From Thermoplasmatota archaeon (lineage in GTDB: Archaea; Thermoplasmatota; Penumbrarchaeia; Penumbrarchaeales; Penumbrarchaeaceae): a stretch of DNA of 34,160 bases. Where the stretch lies: contig JAFGLL010000086.1 in NCBI GenBank assembly GCA_016928095.1, positions 1 through 34,160 of the forward strand. Reading direction: 5' to 3'. This document shows, in pieces, positions 1 to 8,649 of the stretch. Below the pieces are notes generated by a model, which saw only the letters and a list, made by a program, of their open reading frames with translations, made no database searches and was not told the origin of the DNA. How positions within the stretch are numbered: position 1 is the stretch's first letter; each line of letters opens with the position of its first letter. Position numbers and translations under genes: made by a program.

Positions 1-2619
1 AACGGGGCTATCAATGCCGAAGTCCTTGGGCAAGGCCAGTCAGACAATCCTTATTATCTAACAGCATGGGAAACAAACCCGTTCAACAGCGATAGTGATG
101 AGGATGGTGTTCCTGATGGAATCGATTCCCGGGTGGACCCCGAAGAAACATCCGAACCGGTTTACTGGAAATGGGATACAGATGATGACGGTCTGATCAA
201 TGCGATGGACAGCGATTCCGATAATGACGAAGAAGAAGATGATGAGGATACGACTCCCCTGGGAATAATTGGATTGAACCCAGGTGGCGACCTTGATTCC
301 GATGGTCTCACAAATGGAGAGGAATGGGAGATCGGCTGTCAGGATAATGATACGGATTCCGATGACGATGGACTCACCGACTATCAGGAAGTAATCACCT
401 ATGGATGTAATCCGATGGATAAAACAACTGATTCGGACTCATACGAGGATAAATATGAAGTTGATCACGGATTGTATCCGAACTCATCCGATACTGATAA
501 TGACGGATTACTCGATGACGATCCCTATGAGGGGATCCAGGACACCGACACTGACGGCATAATCAATGCAAAAGACCTAGATTCAGATAACGATGGGATA
601 CGCGATGAGGATGAGGTGAAAATCCACTACTCCGACCCAACAGATTCGGATTGTGATGATGATTATCTCTTAGATGGTGAAGAATTAATTTATAAAACCG
701 ATATCTTCTCAAAATATACGGATTCTGATGGCTGGACGGACTATTACGAAGTCAAAACCTCTTTAACGGATCCGAATTTACCGGATAGTGACTATGACGG
801 TGCAAATGACGATGTGGATTTCTGCCATGTGGAGAATGCCGAAATAATGTTTTCCATCCGCGAATTTATTTCAATAGATAAAGGAGATAGCGACGGAAAA
901 CCCGATCCATATTTAGTTGCATGTGCATATAGTTCGAAAGATGATATTTCATCTCCCAAGCAATATGATGATATTAACTGGAAAGGAGAGAATATTTTAA
1001 AATATTACCATACTTCGGAAGGTACTCTCACAGGTGGAGAACATTATTTGGTATCTGGTATATCCGAATGCAATAGGCATCCTACGGACCCTAAAAAAGC
1101 AGAACATCCGGAGAAGTATGAATTCGATGATGATTTTGGCGAGAAATGGATCCATGATGGAACAAAAACCAGGAACGAAATGAAATACAAATTCAGCTTT
1201 TGTACCAAAAACCTTGAAAATGACGCAAGACTTGTTAGGTTTATTATCATGATATATGATGATGATGCAGACGATGATGATCTTTTTGATATATCACCAG
1301 TTACCAATAAGTATGGTGAAAAACCTAATAATGAAAAATTTTGGGAGAATTTCTTGCTATTCCCTAATGACTGTATAGAGGGAAAAGCACTTGATATCAT
1401 TTATGACACTCATACCTCATTGTGGTATGTTATGGATTCTACTGGTAGAATTGTGGAGGGATGGAACTATTCTATCGATTCTGGAAATTTGAATATTCAC
1501 TATGATCAATGTGGGACTTCTAATGGTGATCCTTCTTGGGGCGGTTATTGCTCTGGTGATGAAGACAATGGGGTCAATAAAGGAGGCAGTATGAATGCCG
1601 CGATATCATTTGATATTTTTCCATTCAACACTTCAACTTATTCTGTATACAATAGTAGTCACTATTTCGAACCAGGTGACTACGATCATGATAAATTGAC
1701 AGAAATGTCAGAATTACTTTATTATCATACAAATATTACGAACGATAATACTGATGAATTTTTTGGTGGGGAAGCTGATTATTTTAATGATTGGTGGGAA
1801 ATTCGCTATGAGATGGACCCATTGGATAATCTTGATCTTGAATCGGGGTCTTATGATTGGAAAGGTGCGAGAGATAGTGAAGAAGATGGTTTAATATATG
1901 CTAATGAGTATAAGTATTTTGAATGGGGAGCCAATCCTTATGTAAAGGACATTTTCGTAGAGGTAGATTGGATGGAAGAATTAAAACTGAATGTTTTAAA
2001 AACAATAACCTACACCCTAATCTATCGATATTATTTCCCCGTTTTTGATTATATTAAATATAATTTTAAGGAAGGAAGTCAAAACATGGTAATTAGAACC
2101 TTCATAAACCATGATATATGTTTGCACATAGATGACGGATGCATGGGTGGGGGAAAAGGAAATATTCCACATCAAAAATATTGTGATGATGAAGAAAAGT
2201 ATCAAGGAGATACAAAGTATTTCGATTCGGATAGAAAAGGCGTTTTCTATTATTGCGTTCTTTGTGATGAATACGGAAAGAGAGGTGATACTGCTGAAGG
2301 ACATGGTTGGGGAGATTCTTTTCTTATTGGCGCCGGTGATAGTGGAAGTCATCTAGATAATAATTTTATGCATGAATTAGGTCATTGTATCATTGAGAGA
2401 ATAGATAATGGATCAGACCCATCACACCCAGATCACACGTCAACTGATTCGGATGATAATTTTCAATGGGCACATTGTGATAATGATTGCAATATGTATT
2501 GGAATTATAATGGAGGTGAAAGATATCGATGGTCCTTCAAAAACAGGCCATTAGATTTTTGTTCACATTGTTGGAATGAATTGAGTAGGGATGGAATTGG
2601 AATGGGGACTGTTTTATAG
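1..2619 (+). CDS. Partial secreted Tsp3-repeat protein with C-terminal HELGH zincin domain (5' end outside window)
   Basis: The frame is open from base 1, so the track start at 133 is only an internal GTG and the gene begins upstream of the window; 872 codons are visible. Codons about 25-277 are packed with DxDxDG-type calcium-binding repeats (for example DSDSDNDEE, DTDTDGIIN), typical of thrombospondin type 3 repeats in archaeal surface proteins. A long region without recognised domains follows. Near the C-terminus, codons about 791-795 read HELGH, the zinc-binding HExxH motif of zincin proteases, followed by a His/Cys-rich tail (WAHCDNDC, FCSHCW). I infer an extracellular calcium-dependent metalloprotease. 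There is no metzincin third-ligand spacing HExxHxxGxxH, so the family is uncertain. The second half is clearly richer in A/T than genes after 3.7 kb. The next gene starts 11 nt downstream, suggesting co-transcription. Confidence 0.85.
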   Translation, partial: NGAINAEVLGQGQSDNPYYLTAWETNPFNSDSDEDGVPDGIDSRVDPEETSEPVYWKWDTDDDGLINAMDSDSDNDEEEDDEDTTPLGIIGLNPGGDLDSDGLTNGEEWEIGCQDNDTDSDDDGLTDYQEVITYGCNPMDKTTDSDSYEDKYEVDHGLYPNSSDTDNDGLLDDDPYEGIQDTDTDGIINAKDLDSDNDGIRDEDEVKIHYSDPTDSDCDDDYLLDGEELIYKTDIFSKYTDSDGWTDYYEVKTSLTDPNLPDSDYDGANDDVDFCHVENAEIMFSIREFISIDKGDSDGKPDPYLVACAYSSKDDISSPKQYDDINWKGENILKYYHTSEGTLTGGEHYLVSGISECNRHPTDPKKAEHPEKYEFDDDFGEKWIHDGTKTRNEMKYKFSFCTKNLENDARLVRFIIMIYDDDADDDDLFDISPVTNKYGEKPNNEKFWENFLLFPNDCIEGKALDIIYDTHTSLWYVMDSTGRIVEGWNYSIDSGNLNIHYDQCGTSNGDPSWGGYCSGDEDNGVNKGGSMNAAISFDIFPFNTSTYSVYNSSHYFEPGDYDHDKLTEMSELLYYHTNITNDNTDEFFGGEADYFNDWWEIRYEMDPLDNLDLESGSYDWKGARDSEEDGLIYANEYKYFEWGANPYVKDIFVEVDWMEELKLNVLKTITYTLIYRYYFPVFDYIKYNFKEGSQNMVIRTFINHDICLHIDDGCMGGGKGNIPHQKYCDDEEKYQGDTKYFDSDRKGVFYYCVLCDEYGKRGDTAEGHGWGDSFLIGAGDSGSHLDNNFMHELGHCIIERIDNGSDPSHPDHTSTDSDDNFQWAHCDNDCNMYWNYNGGERYRWSFKNRPLDFCSHCWNELSRDGIGMGTVL

Positions 2620-2630
2620 GGGGAAAAATT

Positions 2631-3212
2631 ATGGTGAAAAAATTTTCAATTCTAATAATCATCATTTTATTACTCTTAATCCCTGGTTGCATCAACGATG
2701 AAAACAACACAAATTACATGAATAAAAGACTTTCTTATAATTATGAAGTTGAGGTTTCGAACATCAATTCAACTAATGACTTTATTTACGTACCCTTTCC
2801 ATTATATGCAAGCAATGATACGATTGTTGAACCTGTCTTAAGTACTTTTCATCAAATCTCTGGAATATGTGACTATAGTTTTATAAACACAGATTATGGT
2901 ATTGCAATAAACTTTTCCTCATCATCTGAGGCATTTCTACTTAAATCGGAGGGAGAATTACATTGGGAATACCAATTCTCAAAAGAACCAGCACCTATCA
3001 TCTTGAGTATGATAGCAGCATATGAAAAACCAAATTGGATTACTATCTCTGAAAAATATTGGATTTATTCAACTAATCAAAATATTTCTTTAAACATAAA
3101 AATGAAAACATCAAATGATCAGGGAGGATATACTGATTATAGTAGTCAAATTATTCATTTAACCACTGGATGGCAGATAATTGATATTAAGGAATCAATT
3201 AAAGTTCCATGA
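2631..3212 (+). CDS. Small secreted lipoprotein, unknown function
   Basis: This 193-aa protein begins with two lysines, a strongly hydrophobic stretch (residues 6-17) and the lipobox-like LIPGC with Cys20, the pattern of a lipid-anchored exported protein. The mature part is rich in Asn, Ser, Thr, Ile and Tyr, as expected outside the cell, and I recognise no domain. The start is supported by an AGGGGG ribosome-binding sequence just upstream (tatagggggaaaaattATG). It lies 11 nt after the Tsp3/zincin gene and shares its AT-rich composition. An accessory or inhibitor role for the neighbouring protease is possible but is only a guess from position. Confidence 0.8.
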   Translation: MVKKFSILIIIILLLLIPGCINDENNTNYMNKRLSYNYEVEVSNINSTNDFIYVPFPLYASNDTIVEPVLSTFHQISGICDYSFINTDYGIAINFSSSSEAFLLKSEGELHWEYQFSKEPAPIILSMIAAYEKPNWITISEKYWIYSTNQNISLNIKMKTSNDQGGYTDYSSQIIHLTTGWQIIDIKESIKVP

Positions 3213-3230
3213 AAACAAAGACATCCTTCA

Positions 3231-3410
3231 ATGAAAATCAATGGACTCTACATTAATATGGCCAATATGAAACATGAGAAGAGATTGGCTATGAAGAGTG
3301 ATTTCCCTGGTCTCTTCAAGCGCCTTCGAACAGAGCGCAGAAGGGGGAGTGATCAACGTCGGAAGTGGATGAACGAAGTGAAGGAGCAGTTGAATAATGG
3401 GCGAGTGTGA
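3231..3410 (+). CDS. Doubtful 59-aa basic ORF
   Basis: An ATG-started ORF too short for the supplied track encodes 59 residues, very rich in Lys and Arg (FKRLRTERRRGSDQRRKW) and ending in a probable helix. No good ribosome-binding site precedes it and I recognise no family. It could be a small nucleic-acid-binding protein or the decayed remnant of a longer gene at the edge of the AT-rich block. Confidence that it is translated is low. Confidence 0.15.
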   Translation: MKINGLYINMANMKHEKRLAMKSDFPGLFKRLRTERRRGSDQRRKWMNEVKEQLNNGRV

Positions 3411-3741
3411 GTCGATGATAAGAGTCTCCGAGGGATCCAATGAATAGGGTAGGTGAGTGGTGCTTTGCAGGATTCGAGGTCAGTGAATTGTCAGCGAGGA
3501 AACAAAGGGAATATATTTCGGTATAAAATGAGGATGTTGATCAAATGGACCGATCCGTTCGAGGTTGTTTCTTCACTTCTTGAACAGCATAACTTTGTTT
3601 CTCTTGCACAGCGCCTGATGACCGTGAAGTTCTACTGCAATATTGGATGGTGGGGTTGGCTTCGGGTTTGTTCAAGGAGATCCGATCGAGCAATACCATA
3701 AATGTTAATACCAAAATCTTTTTTGGATTGTCCAGAGGTTG
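3411..3741. other. Gene-poor gap before the activase gene
   Basis: About 330 bases hold no convincing gene. Two track ORFs here (3453-3701 + and 3541-3807 -) have no recognisable domain, no ribosome-binding site and atypical composition; they may be debris of a lost gene. A TATA-like ATAAATGTTAATACC at about 3699-3713 could serve the downstream activase gene, placing transcription start near 3730 and just ahead of an AGAGGTTG ribosome-binding sequence. Confidence 0.4.
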
Positions 3742-3775
3742 ATGATCTACGGCATCGGAAAGAGAATGGTCCAGA

Positions 3776-6700
3776 CTGGGGATCGACCTTGGATCGACCA
3801 CCGCCAAGTTAGTCGTCCTTGGACCGGATCACGAACCTGTTTACAGGGATTACAGAAGGCATAATGTTCAGATCGCCAGGACCCTGGGATCGATGATAGA
3901 AGCGGCCAAGAAGGAGCTGGGAGACCTAGAGGTCAGCGTCGCCATAACCGGGTCTGCCGGATTAGGGGTGGCCGAGAGGTTCAACATCCCATTTGTCCAG
4001 GAGGTTGTTGCAGCGGCGGAGACCGTAAGGAAGGAATATCCTGACGTTCGGACCCTGATAGATGTCGGAGGAGAGGATTCCAAGATGATCTTCTTCGATG
4101 ACAGGATGAGGGTAGATATCAGGATGAACGGGAACTGTGCGGGAGGAACGGGGGCTTTCATCGACCAGATGGCGACCCTTCTCAATGTCCCTTTGAAAGA
4201 ACTTGATGACATGGTCATAAGAAGCATCAACGTTCATCCGATAGCGTCAAGGTGCGGGGTCTTTGCCAAGACCGACGTCCAGAACCTCATGGCGCGGAAG
4301 ATCAGCAAGGAGGACATAGCGGCCTCCGTCTTTCACGCGGTGGCTCTCCAGACGGTCTCCACCCTTTCCCGGGGTTACGATCCCCGGCCAAAGGTGATGT
4401 TCTGCGGAGGGCCGTTCACCTTCCTACCCGAGCTGAAGAAGAGCTACATGAAGGTACTGGACCTGACCGATGCCGATATTCACGACCCGCAGTACCCTGA
4501 GATGATACCCGCTATCGGAACCGCGATCTACGAGGATATCCAGAGGCTTGAGGTCAGCTTGACGGGGCTTGAGAATATACTGACAGGGAAGGAACTTACC
4601 AGCGAGTTCCTCGGGAACCGCCTCGATCCGCTCTTCGAGAACGAGAAGGAGTATCGGAGATGGAGCATGGGGAGAATGACGCCGATAGGAAGGACGTCCT
4701 CCCTGAAGGATTTGAACGGTAAGGATTGCTTTCTGGGAGTTGATACCGGCTCCACCACCACGAAGGTCGTTCTGACGGACAACGACGGTAATATTGCATA
4801 CAGATATTACAGCAGCAATCATGGTGACCCCATCATGGCCGTCAAGGATGGTCTGGAGGGGTTGAGGAAGAGTGCAGCGGGTGTTGATCTCAGGATAGTC
4901 AGTACAGCCGTCACAGGTTACGGGGAGGACCTGATCAAGGCCGCCTACGGGATGGATATCGGAATGGTCGAGACATTGGCCCATTTCAGGGCGGCAAGGG
5001 AGTTCCAGGATGATGTGACGTTCATACTGGACATCGGCGGGCAGGATATGAAGGCCATTTTCATACATCAAGGTGTGATAAACGACATCGAGATCAACGA
5101 GGCATGCTCCTCCGGGTGCGGCTCCTTCATAGAGACCTTCTCGAACAACCTTGGGGAATCCGTTGAGGAATTCGCTCTCAAGGCATGTCATGCCAGGCAG
5201 CCGTACGACCTCGGTACCAGATGTACCGTCTTCATGAATTCCAAGGTCAAACAGGCCCTCAGGGAAGGCGCATCAGTTGGAGACATCTCCGCCGGGTTGG
5301 CATTCTCAGTGGTCAAGAACTGCCTTTACAAGGTCCTGAAGATAAAGGACACGGAGGTCCTGGGCGACAGGATCGTCGTCCAGGGGGGTACATTCAGGAA
5401 CCCTGCGGTACATCGTGCCCTTGAGCTAATACTGGGGGAAAAAGTGATCTGTTCGGACTCTCCGGAGCTGATGGGGGCATACGGAGCGGCTTTGACCGCA
5501 AGGGACGCCTACCAGAAGGCTCGTTCAAGGTCGACATTCATCGGTCTTGACTCCCTGGAGTTGGCCACGGACCACAAGGCCAGCTACATCAGGTGTCAGG
5601 GATGCCAGAACAACTGCATGGTCACCCGTATGACGTTCAGATCGGGGAAGGTGTTCCACACAGGCAACAAATGCGAGAGGATCTTCACGAACAAAGGGAG
5701 GGATACCCGCAAAGGGGAGAACCTTGCGGATATGAAGCTTCAGCTACTGTTCGATCGGGACCTGGCCAGCAAGGGTGTTCGCAGAGGCAGGATAGGTATC
5801 CCGAGGGTTCTCAACATGTTCGAGAACTTCCCTTTCTGGAGCACCCTCCTGACAGAATGCGGGTTCGATGTTGTCCTATCACCTCCATCCACCTCTGAGG
5901 TCCAGGAGCTTGGATCGAGGACCGTGATGTCCGAGAACATATGCTTCCCCGCCAAACTGGTCAACGGGCATGTCATGAAGCTGGCATCGATGAAAGTGGA
6001 CCGGATATTCCTGCCCATCGTGGTCTACGAGAAAGAGGAGTTCGATGGTGCCCTCAACACCTTCAACTGTCCCGTGGTCTCCGGTTATCCCGACGTTGTG
6101 AGGAGCGCCGTGGACCCGACCGGCAAGTACAGTCTACCTTTCGATTCCCCGACCATAACGTTTCGGAGCGAGACCCTGTTGAAGAAGGCCACCTGGGCCT
6201 ACTTGAAGGGCTTGGGTGTCCCGAGGGCCTCCTTCTCCTCGGCCTTCGCAAAGGCATGTGAATCTCAGAAAGGATACAAGGATGCGGTCCGGGAGAGAGC
6301 TTCCGTGATCCTTGAGGAGGCCCGGAAGGAAGAACGCCTCGTGGTCCTTCTGGTGGGGCGTCCATACCATATAGACCATCTCATCAACCACAAGATAACC
6401 GAGATGATAGCAAACCTCGGAGCTGATGTGATAACCGAGGATTCGATCCCTCTTGAGGACCCCGAGATAAAGGGTGTCGGGGTCCTGACACAGTGGCAGT
6501 ATCCGAACAGGGTATACAAGGCGGTCCAATGGGCGGCAGGGCAGGACAATGTCGAGGTCGTACAGCTGAACTCGTTCGGATGCGGCCCCGATGCCCTGGT
6601 CTGTGATGAGGCAAGGACAATACTGTCAGAGTCGGGGAAGAACCATACTTTGATCCGGATAGACGAGGTTTCCTCACCGGGTTCCATCAACCTCCGTCTT

Positions 6701-8017
6701 CGGTCCATGATGGAATCCCTTGAAAAGAGGGGTTTGGGGAAAAGGTTCGAGCCCATTAAGAGGAAGACGACACCCCCGTACCTGGATGGGGACAGGAAGA
6801 AGAAGATCATCGCTCCGGACATCTCGAGGTTCTACTCACCCATGATAATATCGGCCTTGAGGCAGCAGGGTTATGATGTGGACATACTGCCTGAGGCGGA
6901 TAGGGCATCTGTCGAGGTGGGTCTGAAGTACTGCAACAACGAGATATGCTATCCCGCGATCATCGTCATCGGGGATATATTGAAGGCCCTTCTATCTGGT
7001 AAGTACGATCCGAAGGAAGTCGTGGCCGGTATCACGCAGACCGGTGGGCAGTGCAGGGCGTCCAGCTATCTGTCCCTGTTGAACAAAGCTCTCTCCACTG
7101 CAGGCTTCGATGAAGTGCCGATAATAACATTGACGACATCCAGCCTCCCGTTGAACTACCAGCCCGGAATGAAGATCAACATGGTCAAGCTCCTCAGGAT
7201 GGGGGTCCAGGGAGTGCTTTTTGCAGATTCGATAATGCAAATGTACTATGCGACAGCTGTGAGAGAAAGATCAAAGGGGGAAGCTCACAGGATCTCGGAG
7301 AAATACATCAACCTGGCCTCAAGGGCCATCGACCATGGGAGGGAAATGGAACTCTCGGACCTTCTGGACAGGGCGGTGTTCGAGTTCAACCGGATCGAAA
7401 CGGACGTCAGGGAGCTACCGGTCATTGGCTTCGTCGGCGAGATATTCGTGAAGTACAACCCATTCGCCAACTACTATGTCGTGGATTGGATGGTCCAGCA
7501 TGGAATAGAGGTCATAGTGCCGCCGATGTTCGATTTCTTCGCCCAGGAATACCTGAACCAGAGGTTCCATGTCGAAAGCAGGACCAGGGACCGGGATATG
7601 AAGTACTGGATCAGCTACCCCGAGGAGTGGTATGTCAGGTATCATCTGAGGAGATACGAGAAGGTCAGGAGCAAGTTCAAGCATTACCGTAAGAACCACT
7701 ACATCGGGCACCTCTCGAAGAATGCCAGTGACATCGTGTCGATGGTGGACCAGTTCGGGGAGGGCTGGTTGATACCGGCAGAGATAGGAGCCTTCGCAGA
7801 GGAGAACATACACAACGTCGTCTGTGTACAGCCTTTCGGCTGCATTTCCAACCATATAATCGGAAAGGGAGTGGAAAAGGCGCTCAAGGTAAAATATCCA
7901 GACCTCAACGTTCTCTATCTGGATATGGATGCGGGCTCTTCAGAGGTGAACCTCTACAACAGGTTGAGCTTCATCATCAGGTCTGCCCGGGAGGACCTCA
8001 TGGCAAGGTCGAAATGA
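3776..8017 (+). CDS. Fused acyl-CoA dehydratase activase (two BadF/HgdC ATPase domains plus DUF2229/HgdB-like regions), probable N-terminal frameshift
   Basis: This giant protein (about 1,410 aa) belongs to the ATP-dependent iron-sulfur activases that reduce 2-hydroxyacyl-CoA dehydratases or benzoyl-CoA-type reductases. The first ASKHA nucleotide-binding motif, GIDLGSTTAKLVVL, is encoded from about 3779, upstream of the track ATG at 3893. The second, GVDTGSTTTKVVL, is at about 4738. Each domain carries Cys residues typical of the bridging cluster (NGNCAGGTGAF, RCGVF; NEACSSGCGSF, RCTVF). A CQGCQNNC motif follows (about 5596), then a DUF2229-like region (IGIPRVLNMFENFPF) and a C-terminal part resembling dehydratase D-component proteins (CNNEICYPA, GGQCRASSY). 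No ATG, GTG or TTG exists in frame between the stop at 3743-3745 and the motif. An ATG at 3742 behind AGAGGTTG would join if one G of GGGG (about 3778-3781) were removed. No dehydratase subunits are nearby; the true substrate is unknown. Confidence 0.88.
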   Translation: MGIDLGSTTAKLVVLGPDHEPVYRDYRRHNVQIARTLGSMIEAAKKELGDLEVSVAITGSAGLGVAERFNIPFVQEVVAAAETVRKEYPDVRTLIDVGGEDSKMIFFDDRMRVDIRMNGNCAGGTGAFIDQMATLLNVPLKELDDMVIRSINVHPIASRCGVFAKTDVQNLMARKISKEDIAASVFHAVALQTVSTLSRGYDPRPKVMFCGGPFTFLPELKKSYMKVLDLTDADIHDPQYPEMIPAIGTAIYEDIQRLEVSLTGLENILTGKELTSEFLGNRLDPLFENEKEYRRWSMGRMTPIGRTSSLKDLNGKDCFLGVDTGSTTTKVVLTDNDGNIAYRYYSSNHGDPIMAVKDGLEGLRKSAAGVDLRIVSTAVTGYGEDLIKAAYGMDIGMVETLAHFRAAREFQDDVTFILDIGGQDMKAIFIHQGVINDIEINEACSSGCGSFIETFSNNLGESVEEFALKACHARQPYDLGTRCTVFMNSKVKQALREGASVGDISAGLAFSVVKNCLYKVLKIKDTEVLGDRIVVQGGTFRNPAVHRALELILGEKVICSDSPELMGAYGAALTARDAYQKARSRSTFIGLDSLELATDHKASYIRCQGCQNNCMVTRMTFRSGKVFHTGNKCERIFTNKGRDTRKGENLADMKLQLLFDRDLASKGVRRGRIGIPRVLNMFENFPFWSTLLTECGFDVVLSPPSTSEVQELGSRTVMSENICFPAKLVNGHVMKLASMKVDRIFLPIVVYEKEEFDGALNTFNCPVVSGYPDVVRSAVDPTGKYSLPFDSPTITFRSETLLKKATWAYLKGLGVPRASFSSAFAKACESQKGYKDAVRERASVILEEARKEERLVVLLVGRPYHIDHLINHKITEMIANLGADVITEDSIPLEDPEIKGVGVLTQWQYPNRVYKAVQWAAGQDNVEVVQLNSFGCGPDALVCDEARTILSESGKNHTLIRIDEVSSPGSINLRLRSMMESLEKRGLGKRFEPIKRKTTPPYLDGDRKKKIIAPDISRFYSPMIISALRQQGYDVDILPEADRASVEVGLKYCNNEICYPAIIVIGDILKALLSGKYDPKEVVAGITQTGGQCRASSYLSLLNKALSTAGFDEVPIITLTTSSLPLNYQPGMKINMVKLLRMGVQGVLFADSIMQMYYATAVRERSKGEAHRISEKYINLASRAIDHGREMELSDLLDRAVFEFNRIETDVRELPVIGFVGEIFVKYNPFANYYVVDWMVQHGIEVIVPPMFDFFAQEYLNQRFHVESRTRDRDMKYWISYPEEWYVRYHLRRYEKVRSKFKHYRKNHYIGHLSKNASDIVSMVDQFGEGWLIPAEIGAFAEENIHNVVCVQPFGCISNHIIGKGVEKALKVKYPDLNVLYLDMDAGSSEVNLYNRLSFIIRSAREDLMARSK

Positions 8018-8056
8018 TCCCACATCTTGCATACTGGAACTCTTCTGGTGCGGGTC

Positions 8057-8296
8057 TTATTTTGGAAAGTCCACGACAGTGAGGGTCTTGGTGTCCAGCA
8101 CTCCGTTTATGGACCTTATCCTGGTGACGACCACCTCACCTATCTGGTTGTAACTCTCCACTTCGATCTTGGCTATGATGTCGAACTCTCCGAAAAGTGG
8201 ATAGATCTCCGCGATCTCGGGCAGTCTCTGCAGTTTCTCAAAAACAGCTTTCTCAACACCCGTACCGGTGCTGATCATCACGTAACCGATCACCAT
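8057..8296 (-). CDS. Stand-alone Lrp/AsnC ligand-binding (RAM) domain protein
   Basis: This 79-aa protein matches the effector-binding RAM domain of Lrp/AsnC regulators and lacks a DNA-binding helix-turn-helix. The beta-alpha-beta pattern is visible: GYVMISTGTG, a helix ending LPEIAEIYPL, the conserved GEFDIIAKIEV, and a C-terminal IRSINGVLDTKTLTV. Such single-domain proteins in archaea form oligomers and are thought to bind amino acids or to partner with full-length regulators. The start is supported by GGTGATC (from tagaaggtgatctcagATG). A TATA-like AATATTTAATAC sits at about 8336-8347 on the minus strand. It is convergent with the activase gene, with a 39-nt gap containing nothing notable. 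Confidence 0.85.
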   Translation of the reverse strand: MVIGYVMISTGTGVEKAVFEKLQRLPEIAEIYPLFGEFDIIAKIEVESYNQIGEVVVTRIRSINGVLDTKTLTVVDFPK

Positions 8297-8335
8297 CTGA
8301 GATCACCTTCTATCGTAGATGCGAATGTTCTGATC

Positions 8336-8347
8336 ATGTATTAAATA
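8336..8347 (-). promoter_or_regulatory. TATA-like promoter of the AsnC-domain gene
   Basis: On the minus strand, CAGAATATTTAATACATG lies about 45 nt upstream of the AsnC-domain start. This fits an archaeal TATA box with a short leader that carries the GGTGATC ribosome-binding site. Confidence 0.4.
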
Positions 8348-8533
8348 TTCTGAAGAATACTCTCATAAAGATCCAGGTGCATGTCAGGTGTTCGTTCTCC
8401 GGGATGCTTTCATTAGGATCGCGTGATCCCTTCAGGAAAAGTTCTAATCTCCTCTCCCTCCCGTTGACGTCCTTTATTCCTGTTCCACCTTGATATTGAT
8501 CCCCATCATATCCTCTTCACAAAAAAGACAGAT

Positions 8534-8567
8534 CGGTCCAAGGGTCGGGTCAGGACCTGTTGGACCG
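8534..8567 (+). promoter_or_regulatory. Hairpin / inverted repeat upstream of pyrD
   Basis: CGGTCCAA at 8534-8541 is the perfect reverse complement of TTGGACCG at 8560-8567, and the 18-nt loop contains a further GGTC/GACC pair. It stands about 50 nt upstream of the TATA-like sequence that probably drives pyrD. It could be an operator for pyrimidine control, or an RNA hairpin if transcription starts further upstream. The rest of the 8348-8610 interval shows nothing else I can name. Confidence 0.35.
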
Positions 8568-8610
8568 AAGGCTGCCCCGGGGCCTGTAATGTCCCCCATA
8601 TATGACGCAA

Positions 8611-8622
8611 ATCCTAAAATAT
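8611..8622 (+). promoter_or_regulatory. Probable TATA box for a leaderless pyrD transcript
   Basis: The sequence cctaaaatatgc lies about 30 nt before the ATG at 8650. That is the usual distance from an archaeal TATA box to the transcription start. This implies a leaderless mRNA beginning at ATG 8650 and argues against the track start at 8602, which would place the TATA box inside the coding sequence. Confidence 0.45.
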
Positions 8623-8649
8623 GCACACCATCATTGGACACGCGATAAC

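Noticed and set aside
3453-3807. Possible transposase remnant or small genes in the gap before the activase
   Set aside because: No transposase motif, terminal inverted repeats or target duplication could be seen; only compositional oddness remains.
4424-5191. Long antisense ORF (255 aa, -) under the activase gene
   Set aside because: It is a shadow of a GC-rich coding region; the sense frame has clear activase motifs and the antisense product matches nothing.
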